Of a DNA stretch of 5,961 nt, positions 1-5,566 are shown piece after piece. Within the stretch, counting starts at the first letter, position 1; each line of letters begins with the position of its first letter. The notes beneath the pieces are model-generated. The model ran no database searches. It worked only from the letters and a program-made list of their open reading frames with translations, and was not told the origin of the DNA. This stretch comes from Aquiluna sp. (GTDB taxonomy: Bacteria > Actinomycetota > Actinomycetes > Actinomycetales > Microbacteriaceae). Location of the stretch: contig JALQVB010000058.1 of the NCBI GenBank assembly GCA_023260495.1, positions 1 through 5,961 on the forward strand. The letters run 5' to 3'. Made by a program: the position numbers and the translations under genes.

Positions 1-10
1 AAACTTTCCC

Positions 11-16
11 TATTCT
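11..16 (+). promoter_or_regulatory. Possible -10 box (TATTCT) upstream of potD
   Basis: TATTCT fits the loose actinobacterial -10 pattern TANNNT. A start site about 7 nt downstream would fall near position 24, inside the leader of the pot operon. The matching -35 region would lie at or before the left edge, so it cannot be examined. A six-base match in such a short stretch can easily occur by chance. Confidence 0.2.
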
Positions 17-34
17 TCGAACCATGGAGACAAG

Positions 35-49
35 GCACCACACAGGTGC
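35..49 (+). repeat. Perfect 5-bp inverted repeat in the pot leader
   Basis: GCACC at 35-39 and GGTGC at 45-49 are exact inverted copies separated by ACACA. The repeat ends four bases before the potD Shine-Dalgarno sequence. It could be a small operator for a dimeric repressor or a short RNA hairpin near the ribosome site. I do not recognise it as the site of a particular regulator. No regulator gene is in the window. Confidence 0.3.
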
Positions 50-53
50 AATT

Positions 54-58
54 AGGAG
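54..58 (+). promoter_or_regulatory. potD Shine-Dalgarno sequence AGGAG
   Basis: AGGAG sits 7 nt before the ATG at 66. It decides the potD start, because the internal ATG at 132, which would place the SRR motif near the N-terminus, has no comparable site upstream. Confidence 0.85.
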
Positions 59-65
59 ATAACTA

Positions 66-1310
66 ATGAAGCGAGAGCTGCCTCAAGACCCAATGATGCG
101 AGAGCTGATTGACCTAGCTCGCAAGCACCAGATGTCGCGCCGTGTTGCCCTAGCAGGAATTGGTGGCACCGCTGCCGCTCTTTCCCTGGCCTCATGTGCG
201 CCTGCCGAAGAGGGTTTGACCCCCGCCACCGACGTATCGGACTCAGAGCCGGTACTGGTATGGCACAACTGGCCTGCCTACATGGACGAAGACGATGACG
301 GTAACTATCCAACCCTGGACCGCTTCCAGGAGCAGACCGGCATCTCGGTCGACTACCGTCTCGAGATTGACGACAACGACACCTGGTATGCCAAGGTGAA
401 GGACCAGCTGGAGCTGGGAGCCGACATCGGAGCCGACATCGCCTGCCCAACCGGCTGGATGGCTTCACGCCTGCAGAACCTGGGCTACCTGCAGACCTTC
501 GACAACGCCAACATGCCAAACAAGGTTGCCAACCTGGCTCCTAGCTACCTAGGTAGCGCAGAGGACCCAGACCGCATCTACTCAATTCCATGGCAGGCCG
601 GCTTTGCTGGAATTGGTTACAACAAGCAGGCTTACCGCGACGCAACCGGCAAGGACGCACCTGGTTCGATTGCAGACCTGTGGGCTGCCGAGCTAAAGGG
701 CCGCGTCGGCCTGCTTTCCGAGATGCGCGACACCATCGGCCTTGTACTTATGGCTCAGGGTATCGACATCACCAGCGCTGACTCACTGACCGAGGACGCC
801 TTCATGGCCGCCCTCGATGTCATCAAGCAGCAGATTGATGCCGGCCAGATCTACAACGTTCGCGGTAACAGCTACCTCGACGACCTATCCACCGGCAACA
901 TCATCGCCTCCACCGCGTGGTCTGGTGACATCACCGTGATCAACTACGAGGCTGGAACCGACGATGAGCCAGAGCCATTCGGCTTTATCTTCCCTGACTC
1001 GGGAGCCACCCTGTGGGCTGACGTGTTCGTCACCCCAATGGGCGCAACCCACAAGAAGAACGCCGAAACTCTGATCAACTACTACTACGACCCAGTGAAC
1101 GCTGCAGAGCTAGCGCTGTGGGTGAACTACATCACCCCGGTAGTTGGCGCTCAGGCAGCGGCTGCTGAGATGGACCCAGAGCTAGCCGAGAACCAGCTAA
1201 TCTTCCCGAACGCTGACACTCTCGCGCAGTCCAAGGCGTTCCGCTCGCTAACCGGCCAGGAGGAGCAGCGCTTCGCCTCGGCTTGGCAGAACCTTCTGCT
1301 AGGCGCTTAG
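66..1310 (+). CDS. potD: Polyamine ABC transporter substrate-binding lipoprotein (PotD-like)
   Basis: This 414-residue protein should be anchored outside the membrane, where it captures putrescine or spermidine for the permeases encoded downstream. A charged N-region of about 23 residues leads to SRR (24-26), a hydrophobic stretch and a lipobox LASC with the lipidated Cys at 44. The SRRVAL sequence makes Tat export plausible. The mature part is a type 2 periplasmic-binding fold. Compared from memory with E. coli PotD, polyamine-contacting residues appear kept: W69 and Y72 (W34, Y37), E219 and D222 (D168, E171, with Asp and Glu swapped), W285 (W229), W317 and D319 (W255, D257), and Y355 (Y293). 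The ATG at 66 has AGGAG at good spacing. It is the first gene of a tight operon; its TAG stop shares a base with the potA GTG. The exact polyamine carried cannot be told from sequence alone. Confidence 0.88.
   Translation: MKRELPQDPMMRELIDLARKHQMSRRVALAGIGGTAAALSLASCAPAEEGLTPATDVSDSEPVLVWHNWPAYMDEDDDGNYPTLDRFQEQTGISVDYRLEIDDNDTWYAKVKDQLELGADIGADIACPTGWMASRLQNLGYLQTFDNANMPNKVANLAPSYLGSAEDPDRIYSIPWQAGFAGIGYNKQAYRDATGKDAPGSIADLWAAELKGRVGLLSEMRDTIGLVLMAQGIDITSADSLTEDAFMAALDVIKQQIDAGQIYNVRGNSYLDDLSTGNIIASTAWSGDITVINYEAGTDDEPEPFGFIFPDSGATLWADVFVTPMGATHKKNAETLINYYYDPVNAAELALWVNYITPVVGAQAAAAEMDPELAENQLIFPNADTLAQSKAFRSLTGQEEQRFASAWQNLLLGA
418..441 (+). repeat. Perfect 12-bp tandem duplication inside potD
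   Basis: GAGCCGACATCG occurs twice in direct succession (418-429 and 430-441), out of phase with the codons, so that the protein reads GADI twice (residues 118-125). The segment lies just before the strand that leads to the predicted ligand contact around T129-W131. It keeps the frame and does not disrupt the gene. Confidence 0.8.
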
Positions 1311-2437
1311 TGGCAACTGACTTCGCAGCTCAGGGCGCCGACCTTGAACTAGTTGGAATTAGGAAGGAATTCCCCGGCTTTGTTGCGGTCGAGAACCTCG
1401 ACCTCAAAATCCCTGCCGGGGAGTTCTTTGCCCTGCTTGGACCATCCGGTTGTGGCAAGACCACGACTCTTCGCATGATTGCCGGTCTCGAGTCTCCCAC
1501 CCAGGGACAGATTCTGATCGGCGGCAAGGATGTCACCGATCAGAAGCCACACCAGCGCACGGTGAACACCGTGTTCCAAAACTACGCGCTGTTCCCACAC
1601 ATGAGCGTGCTGGAGAACGTCGCCTTTGGTCTGCGCCAGCGCAAGGTTTCCGATCCAGTTGCCAAGGCCCAAGCCGCGCTGGACATGGTTGAACTGAACC
1701 ACTTGGCTCAGCGTCGCCCCCAGCAGCTATCCGGTGGTCAGCAGCAGCGCGTAGCCCTTGCCCGCGCCCTAGTTAACCGCCCGGCACTACTGCTTCTGGA
1801 TGAACCCCTTGGTGCCCTGGATCTAAAGCTGCGCCGTCAGATGCAAATCGAGCTGAAGGCGATCCAGATCGAGGTCGGTCTTACCTTCCTGCACGTCACC
1901 CACGACCAAGAAGAGGCCATGGACATGGCTGACACAGTCGCGGTGATGAACCAGGGTCGCATCGAGCAGATGGGTGCTCCCGAGAGGCTCTACGACCGGC
2001 CGAAGACCGCGTTTGTGGCAAAGTTCCTGGGTCAATCCAACATCTTCGTGGGCGAGGTGGCTGAAGCGGATGACACCAAGGTGTCGATTTCCTTCAAGGG
2101 CCACAAGCTCACCGCACCTGCCGAGCGCGTTGAAAAGAGCAAGGGCAAGGTGGCTTTCGGAGTTCGTCCGGAAAAGACCATGTTCCACGAGAGTGAGCCC
2201 CAGGCAAGTTCGGATCTGAACATCTTGGGTCCGGGAGAAATCACCGACATTCGCTTCACTGGAGTTTCTAACCAGTACCAAATTGACATCCCTGAAATTG
2301 GTGAGGTCACGGTGTTCGCTCAGAACGTGGGCAAGTCACCGGTGGTGGAACTCGGGGCCCAGGTTTGGGTGAGCTGGCGGGTTGAGCACGGTTTTGGATT
2401 GGCAGACTTGCCAACCGGCGAAGAAGACATCGACTAA
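1310..2437 (+). CDS. potA: Polyamine ABC transporter ATP-binding protein (PotA-like)
   Basis: This cytoplasmic ATPase powers polyamine import and should act as a dimer under the PotB-PotC pair. From the GTG at 1310 it has 375 residues, usual for PotA. The motifs are all present: Walker A GPSGCGKTT (44-52), Q-loop Q90, signature LSGGQ (140-144), Walker B LLLLDEP (160-166) with catalytic E165, D-loop GALD (168-171) and switch H198. A C-terminal TOBE region follows (about 240-360, with FGVRPEK at 283-289), as in the PotA/MalK type. The start is GTG, whose first base is the last base of the potD TAG stop. A TTG at 1283 would lengthen the protein by nine residues but has a Shine-Dalgarno site about 17 nt away and would overlap potD more. 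No strong site precedes the GTG, so translation is probably coupled to potD. Confidence 0.93.
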   Translation: MATDFAAQGADLELVGIRKEFPGFVAVENLDLKIPAGEFFALLGPSGCGKTTTLRMIAGLESPTQGQILIGGKDVTDQKPHQRTVNTVFQNYALFPHMSVLENVAFGLRQRKVSDPVAKAQAALDMVELNHLAQRRPQQLSGGQQQRVALARALVNRPALLLLDEPLGALDLKLRRQMQIELKAIQIEVGLTFLHVTHDQEEAMDMADTVAVMNQGRIEQMGAPERLYDRPKTAFVAKFLGQSNIFVGEVAEADDTKVSISFKGHKLTAPAERVEKSKGKVAFGVRPEKTMFHESEPQASSDLNILGPGEITDIRFTGVSNQYQIDIPEIGEVTVFAQNVGKSPVVELGAQVWVSWRVEHGFGLADLPTGEEDID

Positions 2438-3354
2438 TGGCATTCGTTGCTCTGGGTGGATCAGCGCCGGAAGCAGTAAAGCAGGCGCCAAGGAAGACCG
2501 GACGGGTGGCAATGTTGCTATTGCTTCCCGGAATGGCTTACCTCGCGCTGTTCTTTCTGACTCCGTTCGTTTCGCTGATCCTGACATCCCTGAAGCAACC
2601 AGACCCCTCTGGAGTTATTGGCCGCTATGACTTCGGTTTCGAAATTGGAAACTACGTCTATGCAGTGTCGCAGTATCTGCCGCAGATATTGCGCTCCTTC
2701 AGCTTTGCGCTGATTGCGACCGTCATCGCGCTTGCCGTTAGCTACCCGATTGCCTACTTCATCGCTGTGAAGGCAAGAAACAAGCCGCTCCTCAAGGGCA
2801 TGTTGTTGACCCTTGTTGTGGCGCCATTTTTCATCTCGATGCTGCTTCGCACGTTCGCCTGGAAGCAGATTTTCTCGAACGATTCTTGGATCGTTAACAC
2901 CTTGAAAGACTTCGGCATCTTTGGTGCCGACAGCTACATCATCGGCACCAACTTCGCCGTCATTTTCGGTCTTGTCTACAACTTCATTCCGTTCATGACG
3001 CTCCCTATCTTCTCCTCGCTTGATCGACTTGATTTGCGCCTTGTTGAAGCCGGTGCGGACCTCTACGCGAACCCGGCGACCACGTTCCGCAAGATCACCT
3101 TCCCGCTTTCGCTGCCGGGTGTGATTTCTGGGACTCTGCTTACCTTCATCCCAATCAGCGGTGACTACGTTGTTGCCAGCCGCGACTTTCTGGGAGGGCC
3201 GGAAACGGCGATGATGGGAAACGTGGTTGAGGCTAATTTCTTGAGGATTCAGGACTACCCAACCGCTTCGGCGCTATCGGTGATGCTGATGGCCGCGATA
3301 GTGGTGCTGGTATCCGCCTACGTCCGTAAGAGCGGAACGGAGGACTTGCTGTGA
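2437..3354 (+). CDS. potB: Polyamine ABC transporter permease (PotB-like)
   Basis: This is an inner-membrane permease subunit of 305 residues, somewhat longer than E. coli PotB because of a basic N-terminal tail of about 22 residues. Six membrane segments can be placed at about 24-50, 84-111, 120-140, 168-190, 226-247 and 276-296. The cytoplasmic EAA loop (204-228) begins EAGADLYANP and ends PLSLPG; it docks on the ATPase. The motif GDYVVASRDFLGG followed by GNVVEANFL (242-269) matches the end of PotB proteins and assigns it as the PotB partner. The ATG overlaps the potA TAA by one base (TAATG), with only a weak purine stretch upstream, which suggests coupling. The EAA motif has Tyr at 210 where Gly is usual. 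Confidence 0.92.
   Translation: MAFVALGGSAPEAVKQAPRKTGRVAMLLLLPGMAYLALFFLTPFVSLILTSLKQPDPSGVIGRYDFGFEIGNYVYAVSQYLPQILRSFSFALIATVIALAVSYPIAYFIAVKARNKPLLKGMLLTLVVAPFFISMLLRTFAWKQIFSNDSWIVNTLKDFGIFGADSYIIGTNFAVIFGLVYNFIPFMTLPIFSSLDRLDLRLVEAGADLYANPATTFRKITFPLSLPGVISGTLLTFIPISGDYVVASRDFLGGPETAMMGNVVEANFLRIQDYPTASALSVMLMAAIVVLVSAYVRKSGTEDLL
3339..3343 (+). promoter_or_regulatory. potC Shine-Dalgarno sequence GGAGG inside potB
   Basis: GGAGG lies 7 nt before the GTG at 3351, within the last codons of potB. It supports the GTG start and the four-base GTGA overlap with potB. It is stronger than anything in front of potA or potB. Confidence 0.8.
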
Positions 3355-4145
3355 AGTTCTCTCTGGGCAAGTACCTGCTGCCGACTTACGTCACCCTCAC
3401 GTTCTTGTTTTTGGCGATTCCAATCGGTTACACCTTCGTCTTTTCCTTCAATGATTCGATCAAATCGAACATCATATGGCGTGGCTTCACTCTTGATAAC
3501 TGGCTAAACGTCTGCGGTCAACAGGAAGTCTGCGATGCTTTCGTCAACTCGATCATCGTTGCGGTCAGTGCGACCTTGGTGTCCACCGTGCTGGGAACCA
3601 TGATTGCAATTGCTCTGGTGCGCTACCGCTTCAAGTTCCGTAACGCGACAAACCTGATTTTGTTCCTCCCGCTTGCCACCCCCGAGGTTGTGATGGGTGC
3701 CGGCCTTGCGGCTCAGTTTTTGGACTTTGGCTGGCAGAAGGGCCTGGGCACCGTAATCATTGCCCACACCATGTTCACCCTGAGTTTTGTGGTTGTCACC
3801 GTGAAGGCCAGAGTGGCAACGCTTGACCCTGCGCTAGAAGAAGCCGGTCGCGACCTTTACGCCAACCCGGTTCAGGTGTTCTGGAGAATTACTTTCCCGC
3901 TGCTGCTTCCCGGAATCTTGGCGGCTGCCATGCTGGCATTTGCGCTGAGCTTCGATGACTTCATCATCACGCAGTTCAACTCCGGCGCGCTAGACACCTT
4001 CCCGAAGTTTGTCTACACCGCTGCCGCTCGAGGCATTCCCGCCGAGGCGAACGTTATCGGATCCTTCGTGTTTATCGTGGCGATAGCGATCGTGATGGCG
4101 GTTCAGATCCGCTCATCAATCAAGCAGCGCAGGCTAGCTAAATAG
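3351..4145 (+). CDS. potC: Polyamine ABC transporter permease (PotC-like)
   Basis: This second permease subunit has 264 residues, the usual PotC size. Six hydrophobic segments can be placed at about 10-33, 65-90, 101-124, 132-153, 187-208 and 235-256. The EAA loop (164-188) begins EAGRDLYANP and ends PLLLPG, and SFDDFIITQF (200-209) follows, as in PotC proteins. The extracytoplasmic loop after the first segment holds two cysteines (C55 and C61), which could form a disulfide. GTG is chosen as start because GGAGG lies 7 nt upstream and it overlaps the potB stop as GTGA. The last 12 bases overlap the end of the convergent aminotransferase gene. As in potB, the conserved Gly of the EAA motif is replaced by Tyr (Y170). 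Confidence 0.92.
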   Translation: MKFSLGKYLLPTYVTLTFLFLAIPIGYTFVFSFNDSIKSNIIWRGFTLDNWLNVCGQQEVCDAFVNSIIVAVSATLVSTVLGTMIAIALVRYRFKFRNATNLILFLPLATPEVVMGAGLAAQFLDFGWQKGLGTVIIAHTMFTLSFVVVTVKARVATLDPALEEAGRDLYANPVQVFWRITFPLLLPGILAAAMLAFALSFDDFIITQFNSGALDTFPKFVYTAAARGIPAEANVIGSFVFIVAIAIVMAVQIRSSIKQRRLAK

Positions 4146-5492
4146 TGATTCCACGGCCTCACGGAAGTGAGCGTGGTGGTGTGCCACATCCTCTTCATCG
4201 GTAAACGGTGACATCAGTGCCATGTTGTGGAACGGCGTCATCAGAATGCCGCGGTTGATTGCGTGAATCTGCAGGTATTGCTGCAGTTCAAAGTCATCGG
4301 CATCGGCTGCCTGTCGGCCATTCACCGGTGCTGTGGCGCGGAAGCTGTATTCACCCCGGCAGCCAATGCGAGAGACCTGCCATGGCAGATTGAACTGGTC
4401 GATGACCGCCTGAACGTTCTCCACCCAAAGCTTTGCCAGTTCCTCCATCTTGGCAAAGGCCTGCGGGGTAAGCACGTTTTCAAGCGTTGCCCGGACTCCG
4501 GCCATAGAAAGTGCATTTCCAGCCAAGGTGCCGCCCACACCGCCCACATCAATGGACTCCAGGTTCATCGAGGACGCGATTCTCAGCGCTAGCTCGTTGG
4601 TCATGCCATATGCGCCAACAGGAACGCCACCACCAATTGTCTTACCCAAAACCACAGCATCAGGTTCGAGGCCCAGGCTCCGAGTCATTCCGCCAGGTCC
4701 AGCCGAGATGGTGTGAGTTTCGTCCAGGATCCACAGCACGTCGTATTTGCGACACAGCTCCTGCATGCCCTCGAGATAGCCGGGCTGGGGGAGCACGATG
4801 CCAATGTTGGTTAGTGCCGGTTCCATCAGCATTGCGGCGACCTCACCGGTGGCGAAGGCCCGCTCGGCCGCTTCTAGGTCGTTGAATGGAATCACGACGG
4901 TGGTCTCTGCCAAATCAATTGGCTTTCCCACGTTGTCGCGGCGAGGCACCGTGTTGCCCTCGTCGTCCATCACGGCAAATGTTTCATCCACGGTGCCGTG
5001 GTAGCAGTAGTCGTGCACCGCAATTTTCTGCCGACCGGTCACGTGCCGGGCGTAGCGCAGCATGTGCCGGTTAGCGTCCGTGGCGCTCAGGGAGAACTGC
5101 CACTTAGGCATGCCGAAACGCTCGGCCAAGATCGACGCAGAGACAATTGAGTCTTCAGTGGGCAGCATGAATGTTGAGCCCTTGGCGATCTGCTTCTGGA
5201 TGGCCTTTACGGTCGGATCGGGGGCGTGTCCACACATGGCTCCGGTGTCACCCAGGCAGAAGTCGGTGTACATATTGCCGTCAACGTCGGTGAAGTGTGC
5301 GCCCTTGGCGTGCTCCACGTAGATCGGGTAGGGCCCAGGCCACTTTGACATCCAGATCATGGGGACGCCGGAAACCATCGGTTCCAGGGCCCGCTCGTGG
5401 CTCTCTCTGGAGCCAGGGTGGGTCAGGATGTACCGGTTTAGCTCTTCCCGGAAAAGGTCGTTTAGACGCTCTCTGTCCTCATAAGCCTGCAC
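4134..5492 (-). CDS. Class III PLP-dependent aminotransferase, HemL-like, substrate unknown
   Basis: This 452-residue fold-type I PLP enzyme resembles glutamate-1-semialdehyde 2,1-aminomutase overall but is probably not one. Visible features are a helical N-terminal extension (about 1-35), the cofactor-phosphate loop LSATDAN (135-141), YHG (164-166), MEPALTN (223-229), cofactor Asp in DETHT (257-261), the PLP lysine in LGKTIGGGVPVGAYG (K284), and GTLAGN (321-326) for the partner-subunit phosphate contact. In HemL the equivalents are SGTEA and DEVMTGFR, so the loop and substrate pocket differ. The GTG start follows an in-frame TGA at 5501-5499 and has GAGGG nine bases upstream. The neighbours, a polyamine importer and a gabT-like gene, suggest transamination of a polyamine or a polyamine-derived amine. 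Automatic annotation as hemL would probably be wrong. Catalytic residues are intact; the substrate is not established. Confidence 0.88.
   Translation of the reverse strand: MQAYEDRERLNDLFREELNRYILTHPGSRESHERALEPMVSGVPMIWMSKWPGPYPIYVEHAKGAHFTDVDGNMYTDFCLGDTGAMCGHAPDPTVKAIQKQIAKGSTFMLPTEDSIVSASILAERFGMPKWQFSLSATDANRHMLRYARHVTGRQKIAVHDYCYHGTVDETFAVMDDEGNTVPRRDNVGKPIDLAETTVVIPFNDLEAAERAFATGEVAAMLMEPALTNIGIVLPQPGYLEGMQELCRKYDVLWILDETHTISAGPGGMTRSLGLEPDAVVLGKTIGGGVPVGAYGMTNELALRIASSMNLESIDVGGVGGTLAGNALSMAGVRATLENVLTPQAFAKMEELAKLWVENVQAVIDQFNLPWQVSRIGCRGEYSFRATAPVNGRQAADADDFELQQYLQIHAINRGILMTPFHNMALMSPFTDEEDVAHHHAHFREAVESLFS
4151..4176 (+). terminator. Hairpin after potC, possible terminator for both strands
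   Basis: CCACGGCCTCAC (4151-4162) pairs with GTGAGCGTGG (4167-4176): ten base pairs, a two-base bulge (4156-4157) and a GGAA tetraloop of the stable GNRA type. It starts five bases after the potC stop and lies within the last codons of the convergent aminotransferase gene. No T-run follows on the + strand and only TATTT appears further on in the - strand direction, so it would be a T-poor terminator. It could stop transcription from either side or only protect the 3' end of the pot mRNA. Confidence 0.4.
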
Positions 5493-5495
5493 TTT

Positions 5496-5511
5496 GAATC
5501 ACCCTCGATTC
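5496..5511 (-). promoter_or_regulatory. Shine-Dalgarno site of the HemL-like gene, in a small hairpin loop
   Basis: Read on the - strand, GAATC (5511-5507) and GATTC (5500-5496) are exact inverted copies. The loop between them is GAGGGT, which holds the ribosome-binding GAGGG at 5506-5502, nine bases before the GTG start. A second purine stretch, GGAGG (5515-5511), is 18 nt away, too far to serve this start. The site supports the GTG at 5492; the five-pair stem is weak, so regulation is only possible. Confidence 0.5.
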
Positions 5512-5521
5512 CTCCAAAACC

Positions 5522-5553
5522 AGATAAAGCCCGCGGCAAGCGGGCCTTTATCT
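5522..5553 (-). terminator. Intrinsic terminator between the two aminotransferase genes
   Basis: On the - strand AGATAAAGGCCCGC pairs with GCGGGCTTTATCT: 13 base pairs with one bulged G around a TTGCC loop. The GC-rich core next to the loop is followed by TTTAT and then GGTTTTGG. It starts 13 bases after the TAA of the gabT-like gene and fits a rho-independent terminator for it. Only about 29 bases remain before the next start codon, so the downstream gene has little room for its own promoter. It could depend on readthrough. Confidence 0.8.
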
Positions 5554-5566
5554 CACCTTAGAGGGT

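Larger units (their letters stand above)
24..62 (+). other. Candidate 12-codon upstream reading frame in the potD leader
   Basis: ATG at 24 opens a frame encoding METRHHTGAIRR that stops with TAA at 60-62, three bases before the potD ATG. It has no Shine-Dalgarno sequence. If the TATTCT box at 11-16 is a real -10, transcription would begin at or near this ATG, giving a leaderless start of the kind known to be common in actinobacteria. Nothing else shows that it is translated, and a frame this short can occur by chance. Confidence 0.15.

Noticed and set aside
132..134. Internal ATG (M23) as the potD start, giving a conventional short signal peptide
   Set aside because: No Shine-Dalgarno sequence precedes it, while the ATG at 66 has AGGAG at 7 nt spacing.
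52..519. Long open frame on the - strand opposite the start of potD
   Set aside because: Its composition (Arg-, Ser- and Pro-rich, no recognisable domain) is that of an antisense shadow of a GC-rich coding sequence, and the potD frame on the + strand is clear.
1283..1309. TTG at 1283 as the potA start, adding nine residues
   Set aside because: It lies 17 nt from the nearest purine-rich site, overlaps potD by 28 bases and adds residues not typical of PotA. The GTG at 1310 shares one base with the potD stop and fits the pattern of the following junction.
1823..2281. 152-codon open frame on the - strand opposite potA
   Set aside because: It lies wholly within potA, shows no domain or plausible ribosome site that I can see, and is best explained as an antisense shadow.
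4227..5322. Several + strand open frames opposite the HemL-like gene
   Set aside because: They overlap each other and the strongly conserved aminotransferase frame, and none shows a recognisable motif.
4134..5492. Annotation as hemL (glutamate-1-semialdehyde 2,1-aminomutase)
   Set aside because: The fold and PLP lysine agree, but the SGTEA and DEVMTGFR motifs are changed and the neighbours concern polyamine and GABA use rather than heme synthesis.
5493..5539. Promoter for the HemL-like gene using TTGCCG in the terminator loop as a -35 box
   Set aside because: No acceptable -10 box lies 16-18 bases further on, and transcription from there would begin inside or beyond the ribosome site.
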